Assembly: GCA_965116765.1 (NCBI GenBank) | Contig: OZ220718.1 | Span: forward strand, 434,001-498,000 | Direction of reading: 5' to 3' | From: JAJEEA01 sp965116765 | Lineage (GTDB): Bacteria > Acidobacteriota > Vicinamibacteria > Vicinamibacterales > UBA8438 | DNA length: 64,000 bases | Shown: positions 15,951 through 24,970 of the stretch, piece by piece | Layout: each line of letters starts with the position of its first letter | How positions within the stretch are numbered: position 1 is the first letter of the stretch | The notes under the pieces: generated by a model | What the model saw: only the letters and a program-made list of their open reading frames with translations | Database searches by the model: none | Told to the model about the DNA's origin: nothing | Program-made: the position numbers and the translations under genes

Positions 15951-17293
15951 TGATCAGCAAGATGGCCCTGCCGCGGCGGACGTTCCTGCGTGGCGCGGGA
16001 GCGGCCCTGGCCCTGCCGCTGCTCGACGCCATGGTGCCGGCGTCGTCCGCGCTGGCCAACACCGCGGCGGCCGCGCCGCGGCGGCTCGGCTACGTGTACA
16101 TCCCCATGGGGATGAACCCGGTGCCGTGGACGCCGGCCGAGACGGGCCGGCTGACCACGCTGTCGCCGACGCTGTCGCCGCTGCTGCCGAACCTCGAGAA
16201 CGTGACCATCGTGACCAACCTCGAGATCAACGACGCGCACATCTCGGGCAACCACGCGTCGGCGAACTCGGCGTTCCTGACCTGCGTGCGGCCGAAGCGC
16301 ACCGAGGGCAGCGACTACGTCAACGGCACCTCGGTCGACCAGATCGCGGCCCGCAAGGTCGGCCGCGACACGCCGCTGCCGTCGCTCGAGCTCGGCACCG
16401 ACCTCATCGCCCAGGTCGGCAACTGCGACAACGGGTTCGCCTGCGCCTACATGAACAGCCTGTCGTGGGCGTCGCCGACCGCCCCGAACCCGACCGAGGC
16501 GGACCCCCGCATCGTCTTCGAGCGCCTCTTCGGCAAGGGCGGCACCCCCGAGCAGCGCAAGGCGCAGCTCCACCGGGACCGCAGCATCCTCGACTGGGTG
16601 CTCGACGACATGTCGCGCCTGCAGTCGCAGCTCGGGGCCGGCGACCGCAACAAGGTGGCCGAGTACCTCGACACCGTCCGCGAGGTCGAGCGCCGCATCG
16701 AGCGCGCCGAGGCGTCGGCGTCGGCCTCGCCGCTGAGCGACCTCACGCGCCCCACCAGCGTGCCCGACGTCTGGGAGGACCACGTCAAGCTGATGTTCGA
16801 CCTGCAGGTGCTCGCGCTGCGGGCCGACCTGACGCGGGTCGTCACGTTCCAGATGGCGCGCGAGGCGAGCACGCGGACCTATCCGCAGATCGGCGTGCCC
16901 GAGCCGCACCACCCGACGTCGCACCACCTCGACAACCCCGAGAAGCTGGCCCAGCTCGCGAAGATCAACCAGTACCACGTGTCGCTCTTCGCCTACATGG
17001 TCGACCAGCTCGAGCACACCGAGGACGGCGACGGCAGCCTGCTCGACCACACCACCTACATGCTCGGCAGCGGGCTCGGCAACCCGAACGTGCACGACCA
17101 CCGCAACCTGCCGATCGTGGTGGCGAGCGGCGCCGGGTCGCGCATCGCCGGCGGGCGCCACGTCAAGTACGACGAGCTGACGCCGATGGCCAACCTGCAC
17201 CTGACGCTGCTCGACGACGTGGGGGTGCACCTCGACGACTTCGCCGACAGCACCGGCCGCACCGGCGAGATCGTCGAGCCGTTGTCGCTGTAG
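15947..17293 (+). CDS. DUF1552 Tat-exported protein, cassette 1
   Basis: Family of unknown biochemical role, almost always paired with DUF1592 cytochromes. A twin-arginine signal (PRRTFLRGAGAALALPLLD, Arg10-Arg11) indicates export in folded form, so a cofactor is possible. Later blocks: GYVYIPMGMNP, the EINDAHISGNHASANSAFL segment, DPRIVFERLFG, REVERRIERAE, HPTSHH and LGSGLGNPNVHDHRNLP with several conserved histidines and aspartates that could bind metal (the fold resembles sulfatase-like DUF1501 proteins, an inference). 448 aa. Its ATG lies in the stop of the preceding gene (ATGA), so the two are coupled. Confidence 0.86.
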   Translation: MMISKMALPRRTFLRGAGAALALPLLDAMVPASSALANTAAAAPRRLGYVYIPMGMNPVPWTPAETGRLTTLSPTLSPLLPNLENVTIVTNLEINDAHISGNHASANSAFLTCVRPKRTEGSDYVNGTSVDQIAARKVGRDTPLPSLELGTDLIAQVGNCDNGFACAYMNSLSWASPTAPNPTEADPRIVFERLFGKGGTPEQRKAQLHRDRSILDWVLDDMSRLQSQLGAGDRNKVAEYLDTVREVERRIERAEASASASPLSDLTRPTSVPDVWEDHVKLMFDLQVLALRADLTRVVTFQMAREASTRTYPQIGVPEPHHPTSHHLDNPEKLAQLAKINQYHVSLFAYMVDQLEHTEDGDGSLLDHTTYMLGSGLGNPNVHDHRNLPIVVASGAGSRIAGGRHVKYDELTPMANLHLTLLDDVGVHLDDFADSTGRTGEIVEPLSL

Positions 17294-17317
17294 CGGCGGG
17301 AGCGGCAGCAGCAAGAT

Positions 17318-17361
17318 CGCGGGCTGTCGGCTTCCGGGGCCGGCAGCCCGCGAGTCGTTTT
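17318..17361 (+). terminator. Strong hairpin with T tract between DUF1552 and ankyrin genes
   Basis: A 14-bp stem (17318-17331 with 17339-17352, one G-U pair) and a 7-nt loop, followed by AGTCGTTTT. It looks like an intrinsic terminator or attenuator placed inside the cassette, so the ankyrin gene may be expressed at a lower level or be protected by the hairpin. Cassette 2 has an unrelated but equally strong hairpin at the same place (36862-36897). Confidence 0.7.
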
Positions 17362-17385
17362 GGGCCTGTTCACGGGAGGCATTCC

Positions 17386-18900
17386 ATGCGTTGCTCGATT
17401 CCACGGCCTGCGTTTCGTCCGATTGCCGCGTGGCTGCTCGTCGCCGCCGTCGCGGCCTCCGGCGCCGCCCGCGCCGCCGCGGCCGAGGCGGTCGACGCCG
17501 GGCTGCTCGATGCCATCAAGGCCGTCGATGCCGCCGCCGTGCGCACGGCGCTCGATGGTGGCGCCGACGTGACCGCGGCCGAGCCGGACGGCACCACGCC
17601 GCTCCACTGGGCGGTGCACGCCGACGACGCGGGCATCGTCGAGCTGCTCCTGGCGGCGGGGGCGGACGCTGCCGCGACGAACCGCTACGGGGTGGCGCCC
17701 ATCGCCCTGGCCTGCGTGAACGGCAACGCGGCCGTCGTCGGGCTGCTCCTCGACGCCGGGGTCGATCCGGACACGACGCTGGCCGAGGGGGAGACGGCGC
17801 TGATGACGGCGGCGCGGACCGGGGCGCTCGACGTGGTGGAGCTGCTGCTCGACCGCGGCGCCGACGTGAACGCGGCCGAGGCGTGGCGCGGTCAGACGGC
17901 GCTGATGTGGGCGGCGGCCGAGGGGCATGCGCACCTCATTCCGACCATGCTGTCGCACGGCGCGGAGGTCAGCGCACGGTCCGAGCGGGGCTGGACCCCG
18001 ATGTTGTTCGCGATCCGCGAGGGCGAGATCGGCGTCGTGCAGACGCTGCTCGAGGCCGGAGTCGACGTCGAAGAGTCGCTGCCGGTCATCGAGGAGCGGC
18101 GCCGGGGCGGTACCAGCGCCGAGCGCGGCGCGACGGGGCTGAACGCCTTCCTCCTCGCCGCCGCCAACGCCCACTACGAGCTCGCGGCCCTCCTCGTCGA
18201 CCGCGGCGCCGACGTCAACGTCGCCACGCGGGGGTGGACGGCCCTGCACCAGGTGTCGTGGGTGCGCAAGGCGGGCATCGCTGGCAGCAACAACCCCGCG
18301 CCCAAGGGCTCGGGCGCCATGACCAGCCTGGAGTTCGTGAAGAAGATCGCCGCCGCCGGCGCCGACTTGAACGCCCGGGTCACGACCCGTCCGCCGGCCG
18401 GCATCACCCGCATGAACTTCATCGGCGGCACGCCGTTCCTCCTCGCCGCGCGCACCGGCGATGCGCCGCTGATGCGCCTGCTCGCCGAGCTCGGGGCCGA
18501 CCCGCTGCTGCCCAACGAGGACGGCACCACGCCCCTCATGGTCGCGGCCGGCGTCGGCACGTCGTCGCCGGGCGAGGACCCCGGCACCGAGCCCGAGGTG
18601 CTCGAGGCGGTCGAGGTGGCCCTGTCGCTGGGCGGCGACCTGAACGGGGTCGACGACAACGGCGAGACCGTCATGCACGGCGCCGCCTACAAGCACGTGC
18701 CCACGGTGGTGGCGTTCCTCGCCGACGCTGGCGCCGATCCCACGGTTTGGAACCGTCCGAACTCGCGCGAGTGGACACCCCTCGACATCGTCGAGAACGT
18801 GCCCCTCGGCCGCGGCATCCAGGACAACCCGGCCACCGCCGCCGCCATTCGCGGGGTGATGGAGCGGGCCGGCGTGGCGCCGCGAGCGAGCGTTCCGTAG
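17386..18900 (+). CDS. Secreted ankyrin-repeat protein, cassette 1
   Basis: Exported protein of 504 aa: signal peptide (IAAWLLVAAVAASGAARAAAA), then about nine ankyrin repeats from residue 40, e.g. DGTTPLHWAVHADDAGIVEL, RYGVAPIALACVNGNAAVV, GETALMTAARTGALDVVELL, QTALMWAAAEGHAHLIPTML and GETVMHGAAYKHVPTVVAFL. An insertion around residues 225-325 (VIEERRRGGTSAERGATG, WTALHQVSWVRKAG) interrupts the array at the same place as in the cassette-2 paralogue. It probably forms a periplasmic binding scaffold for the cytochrome/DUF1552 pair, but that is inference from gene order. Start ATG 17386 behind GGGAGG. Confidence 0.85.
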   Translation: MRCSIPRPAFRPIAAWLLVAAVAASGAARAAAAEAVDAGLLDAIKAVDAAAVRTALDGGADVTAAEPDGTTPLHWAVHADDAGIVELLLAAGADAAATNRYGVAPIALACVNGNAAVVGLLLDAGVDPDTTLAEGETALMTAARTGALDVVELLLDRGADVNAAEAWRGQTALMWAAAEGHAHLIPTMLSHGAEVSARSERGWTPMLFAIREGEIGVVQTLLEAGVDVEESLPVIEERRRGGTSAERGATGLNAFLLAAANAHYELAALLVDRGADVNVATRGWTALHQVSWVRKAGIAGSNNPAPKGSGAMTSLEFVKKIAAAGADLNARVTTRPPAGITRMNFIGGTPFLLAARTGDAPLMRLLAELGADPLLPNEDGTTPLMVAAGVGTSSPGEDPGTEPEVLEAVEVALSLGGDLNGVDDNGETVMHGAAYKHVPTVVAFLADAGADPTVWNRPNSREWTPLDIVENVPLGRGIQDNPATAAAIRGVMERAGVAPRASVP

Positions 18901-18982
18901 CCCGCCCATCGTCGCCTGCGGCTCCGCCGGGCGCCCAACGACCCCTCTCAGGAGTCCACGCCGTTCCACGGCGCAGACTTCC
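18901..18982 (-). repeat. Dispersed hairpin element, full copy
   Basis: Reverse-oriented copy of an element of about 80 bp. Read on the minus strand it has the hairpin arms GGAAGTCTGCGCCG / CGGCGTGGACTCC around TGGAA (18951-18982), a linker, then GGCGGAGCCGCAGGCGACGA and GGGCGGGC. It starts on the base after the ankyrin stop codon and lies in a convergent gap. Confidence 0.75.
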
Positions 18983-19029
18983 GGGGCGCCGTCGGAGGGC
19001 GCGGAGCGGCCGACCTCGGAGGGGCCGAG

Positions 19030-19428
19030 TCAGACTGCGACACGCCTGATGCCGGGGATGTCGTCGAATCCACGGTCGAAGGACAGGATCTCTTCCACGC
19101 CGTGCTGGCGCATCACCGCGACGTGTATGGCGTCGCGGGCCGACAGTCCCGGCGACCCGAACAGGATGTCGCGCGCGCTGGTCACGTTGTCGGCCGTGAC
19201 CGGGAACACGTCGTCGACGGTGCCTAGCAGAGCGTCGAAGGCCGGCTGAATCGCGTCTCGCCGGCCGAGCGCGGCATAGCGGTGCAGGATCTCCTGCAGC
19301 ACCTCCGCGTCGCTGACCAGCCGCCGATTGTCCATCGTGAGGCGCTCGAGCAGCCGTTGCGCGTCGGTCTTGTGGGGATGTTCGGCGCCGACGAGGTACA
19401 TCGGCACGTTCGAGTCGATCAGGATCAC
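19030..19428 (-). CDS. PIN-domain toxin (VapC-like)
   Basis: Probable site-specific RNase toxin. Acidic PIN residues are in place: Asp5 (LIDSNVPMYL), Glu42/Glu46 (SDAEVLQEIL), Asp99 (SARDAIHVAV) and Asp118 (ILSFDRGFDD). 132 aa, typical of VapC. The start is GTG 19428, which overlaps the antitoxin stop (GTGA). It converges on the cassette-1 ankyrin gene across the dispersed repeat. Confidence 0.88.
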   Translation of the reverse strand: MILIDSNVPMYLVGAEHPHKTDAQRLLERLTMDNRRLVSDAEVLQEILHRYAALGRRDAIQPAFDALLGTVDDVFPVTADNVTSARDILFGSPGLSARDAIHVAVMRQHGVEEILSFDRGFDDIPGIRRVAV

Positions 19429-19670
19429 GACTCGTAGCCCGATTCGATCTCGCGCAGCATCTGGTCGATGTCCGCGGTGGGGAAGTCGTGACGAGCGGCC
19501 GCGCGGATCGCGGCGAGCTTCCGGTCGACGCTGCCCGACGGTGCTTCTCGTGCGGCCAGGCGCAGCTTCTGGCGGACCCACTCGGAGAGAGTCAGCCCGT
19601 CGCGCGTCGCCAGGCGGCGGTACTCGCCGACCTCCACCTCGTCCATCACGACCTGCAGCCTGATACTCAT
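19425..19670 (-). CDS. VapB-like antitoxin
   Basis: 81-residue partner of the PIN toxin. The N-terminal SIRLQVVMDEVEVGEYRRLA then TRDGLTLSEWVRQKL is a ribbon-helix-helix DNA-binding pattern; the C-terminal ADIDQMLREIESGY is the usual toxin-binding tail. ATG 19670 is chosen because the ribbon strand begins at residue 2; an upstream in-frame extension is low complexity. The overlap with the toxin and the order antitoxin-toxin indicate an autoregulated operon. Confidence 0.85.
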   Translation of the reverse strand: MSIRLQVVMDEVEVGEYRRLATRDGLTLSEWVRQKLRLAAREAPSGSVDRKLAAIRAAARHDFPTADIDQMLREIESGYES

Positions 19671-19840
19671 GCCGGTAGTATAACCGGCGGCTGGCGTTGG
19701 TGTCGGTGCATTGCCGTAACCGAGACCGTCCGGCCCCAAGGACACTCCCCGCTGCCTTGGCTCCAGATGCGCGCGAGGAGCTGCCGGCCGGGGGAACCGA
19801 ATCTGGACATGGACTCTGCGTACTGAGAAAATCGCCGATC

Positions 19841-20719
19841 ATGCGTAGCGGAGCGGCGCCGCCGGGAGGCCGGCGGGCGCGTATCGGCGCGGCGGTGGTG
19901 GTGGCCGCGGGCATCGTCGGCCCCGCGGTCGCCGACGCCCAGGTCACCCGGGCCGGCGGCCTGATCCGGCACGACCGCGGGCAGAGCGTGTCGCCGGTCT
20001 ACGAGGGCTGGTACCAGCGGCCGGACGGGACCATCGTCGCGTCGTTCGGCTACTTCAACCGCAACCACGTGGAGGAGGTCGCCATCCCGGTGGGGCCGGA
20101 CAACCGCGTGGCCCCCGGTCCCGAGGACCAGGGCCAGCCGACGTACTTCTTTCCGCGCCGCCAGATTGGCGTGTTCACCATCACGTTGCCGGATGCGGAC
20201 ACCGAGGTCACCTGGAGCCTCACCTCGCGGGGCGAGACCCTGGAGATTCCCGTCAACCTCGACGGCGAGTACCTGATCGAGCCGTTCCGGGCGGCGGCGG
20301 GGCCCAGTCCGGGGAACGGTCCGCCGGTGGTCAGGTTCGACCCCGCGGACGCGGGGTTCTCGGGACCGTCGGGGGGCGTCGTCGATCGCACCGTCACGGC
20401 GGGAGACGCGCTGGCCCTCGACCTGTGGGTCGGCGACGACGGGCTCGGGTCGGGCCGGGACGAGCCGGTGCTGACGGTGACCTGGCGCAAGTTCCGGGGA
20501 CCGGGCCCGGTCAGCTTCGAGGACGAGAGCCCCGACGTCGAGATCGGGGACGGCCCGGAAGGCGTGACGGGACGCGCGGCCACCACCGCGACGCTGTCCG
20601 AGCCGGGCGACTACGTGCTCTACGCGGTCGTCTCCGACGGGTCGCGGCAGAGCAACCAGTGCTGCTGGACGAACGGCTACGTGCGCGTGCGGGTCGGCGC
20701 CGCGGAGGACAGGGACTGA
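19841..20719 (+). CDS. Exported beta-rich protein, function unknown
   Basis: I do not recognise a family. 292 aa with a signal peptide (ARIGAAVVVAAGIVGPAVADAQ) and a likely beta-sandwich region: SPVYEGWYQRPDGTIVASFG, FNRNHVEEVAIPVGPDNRV, YFFPRRQIGVFTITLPDAD and a late Ig-like or PKD-like strand pattern (GDYVLYAVVSDGSRQ) with an adjacent CC pair. It lies 217 nt before the cytochrome/copper monooxygenase gene; the GC-rich gap contains degenerate GGACACGG repeats (about 20815-20925). It may be cotranscribed with that gene. Confidence 0.6.
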   Translation: MRSGAAPPGGRRARIGAAVVVAAGIVGPAVADAQVTRAGGLIRHDRGQSVSPVYEGWYQRPDGTIVASFGYFNRNHVEEVAIPVGPDNRVAPGPEDQGQPTYFFPRRQIGVFTITLPDADTEVTWSLTSRGETLEIPVNLDGEYLIEPFRAAAGPSPGNGPPVVRFDPADAGFSGPSGGVVDRTVTAGDALALDLWVGDDGLGSGRDEPVLTVTWRKFRGPGPVSFEDESPDVEIGDGPEGVTGRAATTATLSEPGDYVLYAVVSDGSRQSNQCCWTNGYVRVRVGAAEDRD

Positions 20720-20936
20720 GTCGAACGCGAACACGCGCCGCCGGACGCCGCAAAGCCGCGGCGGCCGATTCTGCGACCGGCGGAGCGGCAGGGCGGCGCT
20801 GCTCCGGACAGGGCGGGACACCGAATGGACGCCGTCGGCGGGACACGGTGACGGCGGGCGGCCGGACACGGCGGCTCGGACGCGACGAAGCGGTCGGCGG
20901 GGACGCAGTGGGCCGGACACGGTGAAGGAGAGGGCG

Positions 20937-22349
20937 ATGAGGCATCGACAGCTTGCGGAGACGGGGCGAAGGGCGGCGGTCGGTCTGTTGCTCGGGGCGG
21001 CGGTGGTGCTGGTCCCGGCCGGGGCGGCGGGGCAGACGGCCGGCGACGAGGTCACCTTCGCCCGGGACGTCGCGCCGATCCTGCAGCAGAAGTGCCAGAC
21101 GTGCCACCGGGTCGGCAGCATGGCCCCGATGTCGCTGGTGACCTATCAGGAGACGCGGCCGTGGGCGCGGTCCATCCGGGCCCGCGTGCAGTCGCGTGAG
21201 ATGCCGCCCTGGCACCTCGACAAGACGGTGGGCATCCAGCACTTCATCAACGACCGGTCGCTGACCGACGAGCAGATCGACACCATCGTGCGCTGGGTCG
21301 ACGCGGGGGCCCCGCTGGGCGACCCCGCCGACATGCCGCCGCCGGCGGTGTGGCCGGCCGGCGACCGCTTCGAGCTCGAGGACCGGCTGGGCCCGCCCGA
21401 CATCGTGGTCGAGTCGCAGCCGTGGACGATGCCCGCCGACGGCCAGGACGCGTGGTTCCGGCCGCGGGCCGAGCTGAACCTGACGGCGCCGGTGTGGGTG
21501 CGGGCGTCCGAGACGAAGCCGTCGCTCGAAGGCCGACGCATCGTGCACCACGCCTCGACCTACCTGCACCAGCCCAAGGGCACCGAGCTCATCGAGGCCG
21601 AGCGGGCGTTGCGGGCGGGGCAGATCGGGGTGGACGCGGTGATCGCGGTCGCCCAGAAGCGCGCCACCGACCCCGAGGAGGTGCGCGAGCTGTTCACCGA
21701 GTGGGCGCAGGGCAAGCAGGGCGAGATCTATCCCGAGAACGTCGGCAAGCTGGTGCGCGAGGGCTCGCACGTCGAGTTCGACATCCACTACCACGCGGTC
21801 GGCGAGGAAGTGACCGACGTGCTCTCGGTCGGCTGGTGGCTCTATCCCGACGACGCGCCGCCCAAGTACAGCGCCGAGTTCGTGGGCATGGGGGCGAGCG
21901 CGGCCCAGACGCTGGAGATTCCCCCGCACTCGGTGGTCCAGCACCAGGGCACCTACGTGCTGCCGGCGCCCGCCATCCTCCACAACTTCCAGCCCCACAT
22001 GCACTACCGGGGCAAGGCGTTCCTGCTCGAGGCGTTGTACCCGGACGGCAACCGCGAGGTCATCAACTACTCGGACCGCTTCGACAACACCTGGCACCTG
22101 AACTACATCTACGACCCCGACCACGCGCCGGTGCTGCCGAAGGGCACGGTCATGCAGATCACCACGTGGCACGACAACACCCGGGCCAACCGGAACAACC
22201 CCGACCCGCGCCAGTGGGTGAGCTACGGGCCGCGCACCGTCGACGAGATGGCCCACGCGAACCAGCAGGTCATCTTCATCACCGACGAGGACTACGAGCG
22301 GATCACCGAGGAGCGCGAGGCCCGGGCCGCGCTGACCGACGACGAGTAG
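20937..22349 (+). CDS. Cytochrome c / copper type II monooxygenase-like protein
   Basis: Exported protein of 470 aa. After the signal peptide comes a haem c site CQTCH (Cys53, Cys56, His57) with the MPPWH motif downstream, as in cytochromes of this family. The C-terminal part resembles the Cu(II) ascorbate-dependent monooxygenase fold: DIHYHAVGEE, NFQPHMHYRGKAF and TTWHDNTRAN give the histidines expected for a copper site. A single polypeptide could thus pass electrons from haem to copper. I use ATG 20937, with AAGGAGAGGG upstream, rather than GTG 20922. Substrate unknown. Confidence 0.8.
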   Translation: MRHRQLAETGRRAAVGLLLGAAVVLVPAGAAGQTAGDEVTFARDVAPILQQKCQTCHRVGSMAPMSLVTYQETRPWARSIRARVQSREMPPWHLDKTVGIQHFINDRSLTDEQIDTIVRWVDAGAPLGDPADMPPPAVWPAGDRFELEDRLGPPDIVVESQPWTMPADGQDAWFRPRAELNLTAPVWVRASETKPSLEGRRIVHHASTYLHQPKGTELIEAERALRAGQIGVDAVIAVAQKRATDPEEVRELFTEWAQGKQGEIYPENVGKLVREGSHVEFDIHYHAVGEEVTDVLSVGWWLYPDDAPPKYSAEFVGMGASAAQTLEIPPHSVVQHQGTYVLPAPAILHNFQPHMHYRGKAFLLEALYPDGNREVINYSDRFDNTWHLNYIYDPDHAPVLPKGTVMQITTWHDNTRANRNNPDPRQWVSYGPRTVDEMAHANQQVIFITDEDYERITEEREARAALTDDE

Positions 22350-22674
22350 GCGGCGCCCGGAGGTCGCACTCCCGGGTTGGTCGGGCGCCACGGCGACGAT
22401 TGGCGGGCCAGCAGCCTAGCCGGCTAACCCTCGAACCGGTCGGCGGCGCCGGCTCCTGTTCGATGCCCGGTGTCGGACGACGGGCTCCGGCGCGCGTGCC
22501 TCCCTCGACGGGAGGAGTCAACCCCCCCTGACAGGGGGCACGGAGGTCGCACCATTCCTTGACCGTCACGTCGGCGGTACTGTCCTTCGCCGTTTCCGCG
22601 CTCCTCGTCAGCGGCTTCGGCCGGCCTGGGTTGCGTCGGCCCAGGTCGGCCAGCGCACCACCGCCCTGAGCGGG
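22350..22674 (+). other. Intergenic leader: divergent dispersed repeat and apparent frameshifted signal peptide
   Basis: Bases 22359-22408 match the distal half of the dispersed element (GGTTGGTCGGGCGCC...GGCGACGATTGGCGGGCC). Further on, reading from TTG 22559 gives a hydrophobic signal-like run (SAVLSFAVSALLVSGFG) in a different frame from the next gene; around 22618-22626 the frame that leads into that gene takes over with AWVASAQVGQ. One missing base would explain this. Confidence 0.55.
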
Positions 22675-24945
22675 GTGCCCGCGGTGCCCGTGCCGGATGG
22701 CCCGGTGGTGCTGTACAGCGCCGAGCAGCCGCGCATCCGCGTGGTGCCGATCGCGACGGGGCTCTCGCATCCCTGGGGGATGGCGTTCCGCCGCAACGGC
22801 GACATCCTCGTCACCGAGCGGGACAACGGCGCCCTGCGGCTGATCCGGGACGGCGTGCTCGACCCGCGGCCGATACCCGGCACCCCCGAGGTCTACCTGG
22901 GCACGCGGCTCGCCGGCCTCATGGACATCGCCCTCCATCCCGACGACGACCGCCTCGTCTATCTCACCTACTCGAAGCCGATGGAGCAGGACGGCCGCCG
23001 GGGCGCGACCATCGCCCTGGCACGCGGGCGCCTCGACGCGGGGGCGCTGACCGAGGTGCGCGACGTCTTCGTCTCCGAGGGGTTCGGCCGCGGCGTCGCC
23101 GCCTCGCGAGTCACCTTCGGGCCCGACGGCAAGATCTACATGACCGTCGGCGGGGCCATCCGGTCGCAGACGACGGGACAGCGCGCGCAGGACCCCGGCA
23201 CCCACGTCGGCAAGGTCATCCGCCTGAACGAGGACGGCAGCGTGCCCGCCGACAACCCCTTCGTCGGCCGGCCCGGCCACCTGCCCGAGATCTACTCGTT
23301 CGGCCACCGCAACCAGCTCGGCCTGACGTTCCACCCCGACACCGGACAGCTCTGGGCGACCGAGAACGCGCCGCAGGGGGGCGACGAGGCCAACGTCATC
23401 CTCCCCGGCCGCAACTACGGCTGGCCGGTCGCCTCCGACAGCCGGGAGTACACCGGGGTGCGGGTGTCCGACACGCCGTGGCTCGACGGGTTCGAGCGGC
23501 CCGAGGTCCTGTGGTGGCCGTCGATCGCGCCGTCGGGGCTGACGTTCTACGACGGCGACCGGTTCCCCGCGTGGCGGGGCAATCTCTTCGTCGGCTCGAT
23601 GACGGTGGGGCGGATGCAGCGGACCGGCCACCTCGAGCGCATCGTGTTCAACCAGCGCGGCGAGGAGATGCGCCGCGAGTGGCTGCTCGCCGAGCTGAAG
23701 CAGCGCATCCGCGACGTCCGGCAGGGGCCCGACGGCTTCCTCTACGTGCTGACCGAGGAGGACGACGCGGCCCTGCTGCGCATCGAGCCGGCCCGGGCGA
23801 TCACGGGGCTGCCGGGCAGCGTGCTGCCCCAGCGCCGCCTGCGCGCGCCGCGCATCGGGCCGCTCGCGGAGGCCGAGTGGACCGACGCGCAGCGCGAGGT
23901 CGTCGAGCGCCATGCGGGTACCGCCGGGCTCGGCAACGCCCTGCGCACGCTGGTGCGGGTGCCCGCCCTCGCCGACCGGATCTTCGCGTTCAGGGACTAC
24001 GTCACCGGCGGCTCGACCCTGTCTCCGCGCCACCGCGCGCTGCTCGCCCTGAGGACGGCGTGGCTGACGCAGAACGCCGTCCTCTGGGCCGCCCACGCCG
24101 TCGGCGCGGGCGACGCCGGATTGACGGACGAGGATCTGACGAACCTCGCCGAGGGGCCGTCGCTCGAGCGCTGGGAGCCGTTCGAGGACGTCCTGGTGGG
24201 CTTCGCCGATCAGCTCTTCCGCAATTCCTCGGTCACCGACGCCACCTGGGCGGCGCTGGCCGAGCGCTACGGCGAGCACGAGCTGATCGACGCGGTGGCG
24301 ACGGTGGCCGACACCACCGCCGTCGCGATCGTGTTCAACGCCCTGGGCGTCCAGCCCGACGACGGGGCGGGGCCGCGCATCCCGACCCGCGACGTCGCCT
24401 ATCGGGTGCTGGTCCCGGTGCGCGAGCCGCCCCTCGCCAGCCCGCGCATCCACCCCGTGGATGGCCCCGGGCTCCGGGTCTCGCGCACGTTCCGCCGGCA
24501 CCCGGCGATGGCCGACGCGTTCAGCGCCACCTCCGGCTTCGTGCTGAACCCCGAGCTCTCGGGGCTGACGCCGCACGACCGCGAGCTGCTCATCCTGCGC
24601 ACGGGCTGGAACGCCCAGGCCGTCTACGAGTGGGCCAAGCACGTCGGCAGCGTCGGCCGCGCCCGCGACCACGGGCTCGAGCCCTACTGGATCGCCCAGG
24701 GGCACGACGCCGCGGGCTGGAACGAGACCGAGCGCCTGCTGATAGACGCCGCGAACGAGATGTACCGCGACACCACCGTCTCGGACGAGACGTGGAACGC
24801 GCTCGCCGAGCGCTACGACACCCGTCAGATGATCAGCATCGCGGCCACCACCGCCCGCTACCGCATGGTGTCGATGCTGCTCAACGCCTTCGGGGTGCAG
24901 CCGCTGCCCGACGACGAGCGCTTCCCGGTGCTGGAAGGGTACTGA
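22675..24945 (+). CDS. PQQ sugar dehydrogenase-like propeller fused to two CMD/AhpD-like domains
   Basis: Residues about 20-375 form a soluble glucose dehydrogenase/Yli-type six-blade propeller (GLSHPWGMAFRRNGDILVTE, GGAIRSQTT, IYSFGHRNQLGLTFHPDTG, ENAPQGGDEANVI, RNYGWP). Two carboxymuconolactone decarboxylase-like helical domains follow (about 395-560 and 605-756; WLTQNAVLWAAHAVGAG and WNAQAVYEWAKHVGSVG), each lacking the CxxC of AhpD. 756 aa from GTG 22675. The fusion suggests oxidation of a substrate followed by handling of a lactone or peroxide product. The signal peptide appears to sit upstream in another frame, so the true N-terminus or a sequence error is in doubt. Confidence 0.8.
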   Translation: MPAVPVPDGPVVLYSAEQPRIRVVPIATGLSHPWGMAFRRNGDILVTERDNGALRLIRDGVLDPRPIPGTPEVYLGTRLAGLMDIALHPDDDRLVYLTYSKPMEQDGRRGATIALARGRLDAGALTEVRDVFVSEGFGRGVAASRVTFGPDGKIYMTVGGAIRSQTTGQRAQDPGTHVGKVIRLNEDGSVPADNPFVGRPGHLPEIYSFGHRNQLGLTFHPDTGQLWATENAPQGGDEANVILPGRNYGWPVASDSREYTGVRVSDTPWLDGFERPEVLWWPSIAPSGLTFYDGDRFPAWRGNLFVGSMTVGRMQRTGHLERIVFNQRGEEMRREWLLAELKQRIRDVRQGPDGFLYVLTEEDDAALLRIEPARAITGLPGSVLPQRRLRAPRIGPLAEAEWTDAQREVVERHAGTAGLGNALRTLVRVPALADRIFAFRDYVTGGSTLSPRHRALLALRTAWLTQNAVLWAAHAVGAGDAGLTDEDLTNLAEGPSLERWEPFEDVLVGFADQLFRNSSVTDATWAALAERYGEHELIDAVATVADTTAVAIVFNALGVQPDDGAGPRIPTRDVAYRVLVPVREPPLASPRIHPVDGPGLRVSRTFRRHPAMADAFSATSGFVLNPELSGLTPHDRELLILRTGWNAQAVYEWAKHVGSVGRARDHGLEPYWIAQGHDAAGWNETERLLIDAANEMYRDTTVSDETWNALAERYDTRQMISIAATTARYRMVSMLLNAFGVQPLPDDERFPVLEGY

Positions 24946-24970
24946 CCACGGCGGCGAGCGAGGGACGTCG

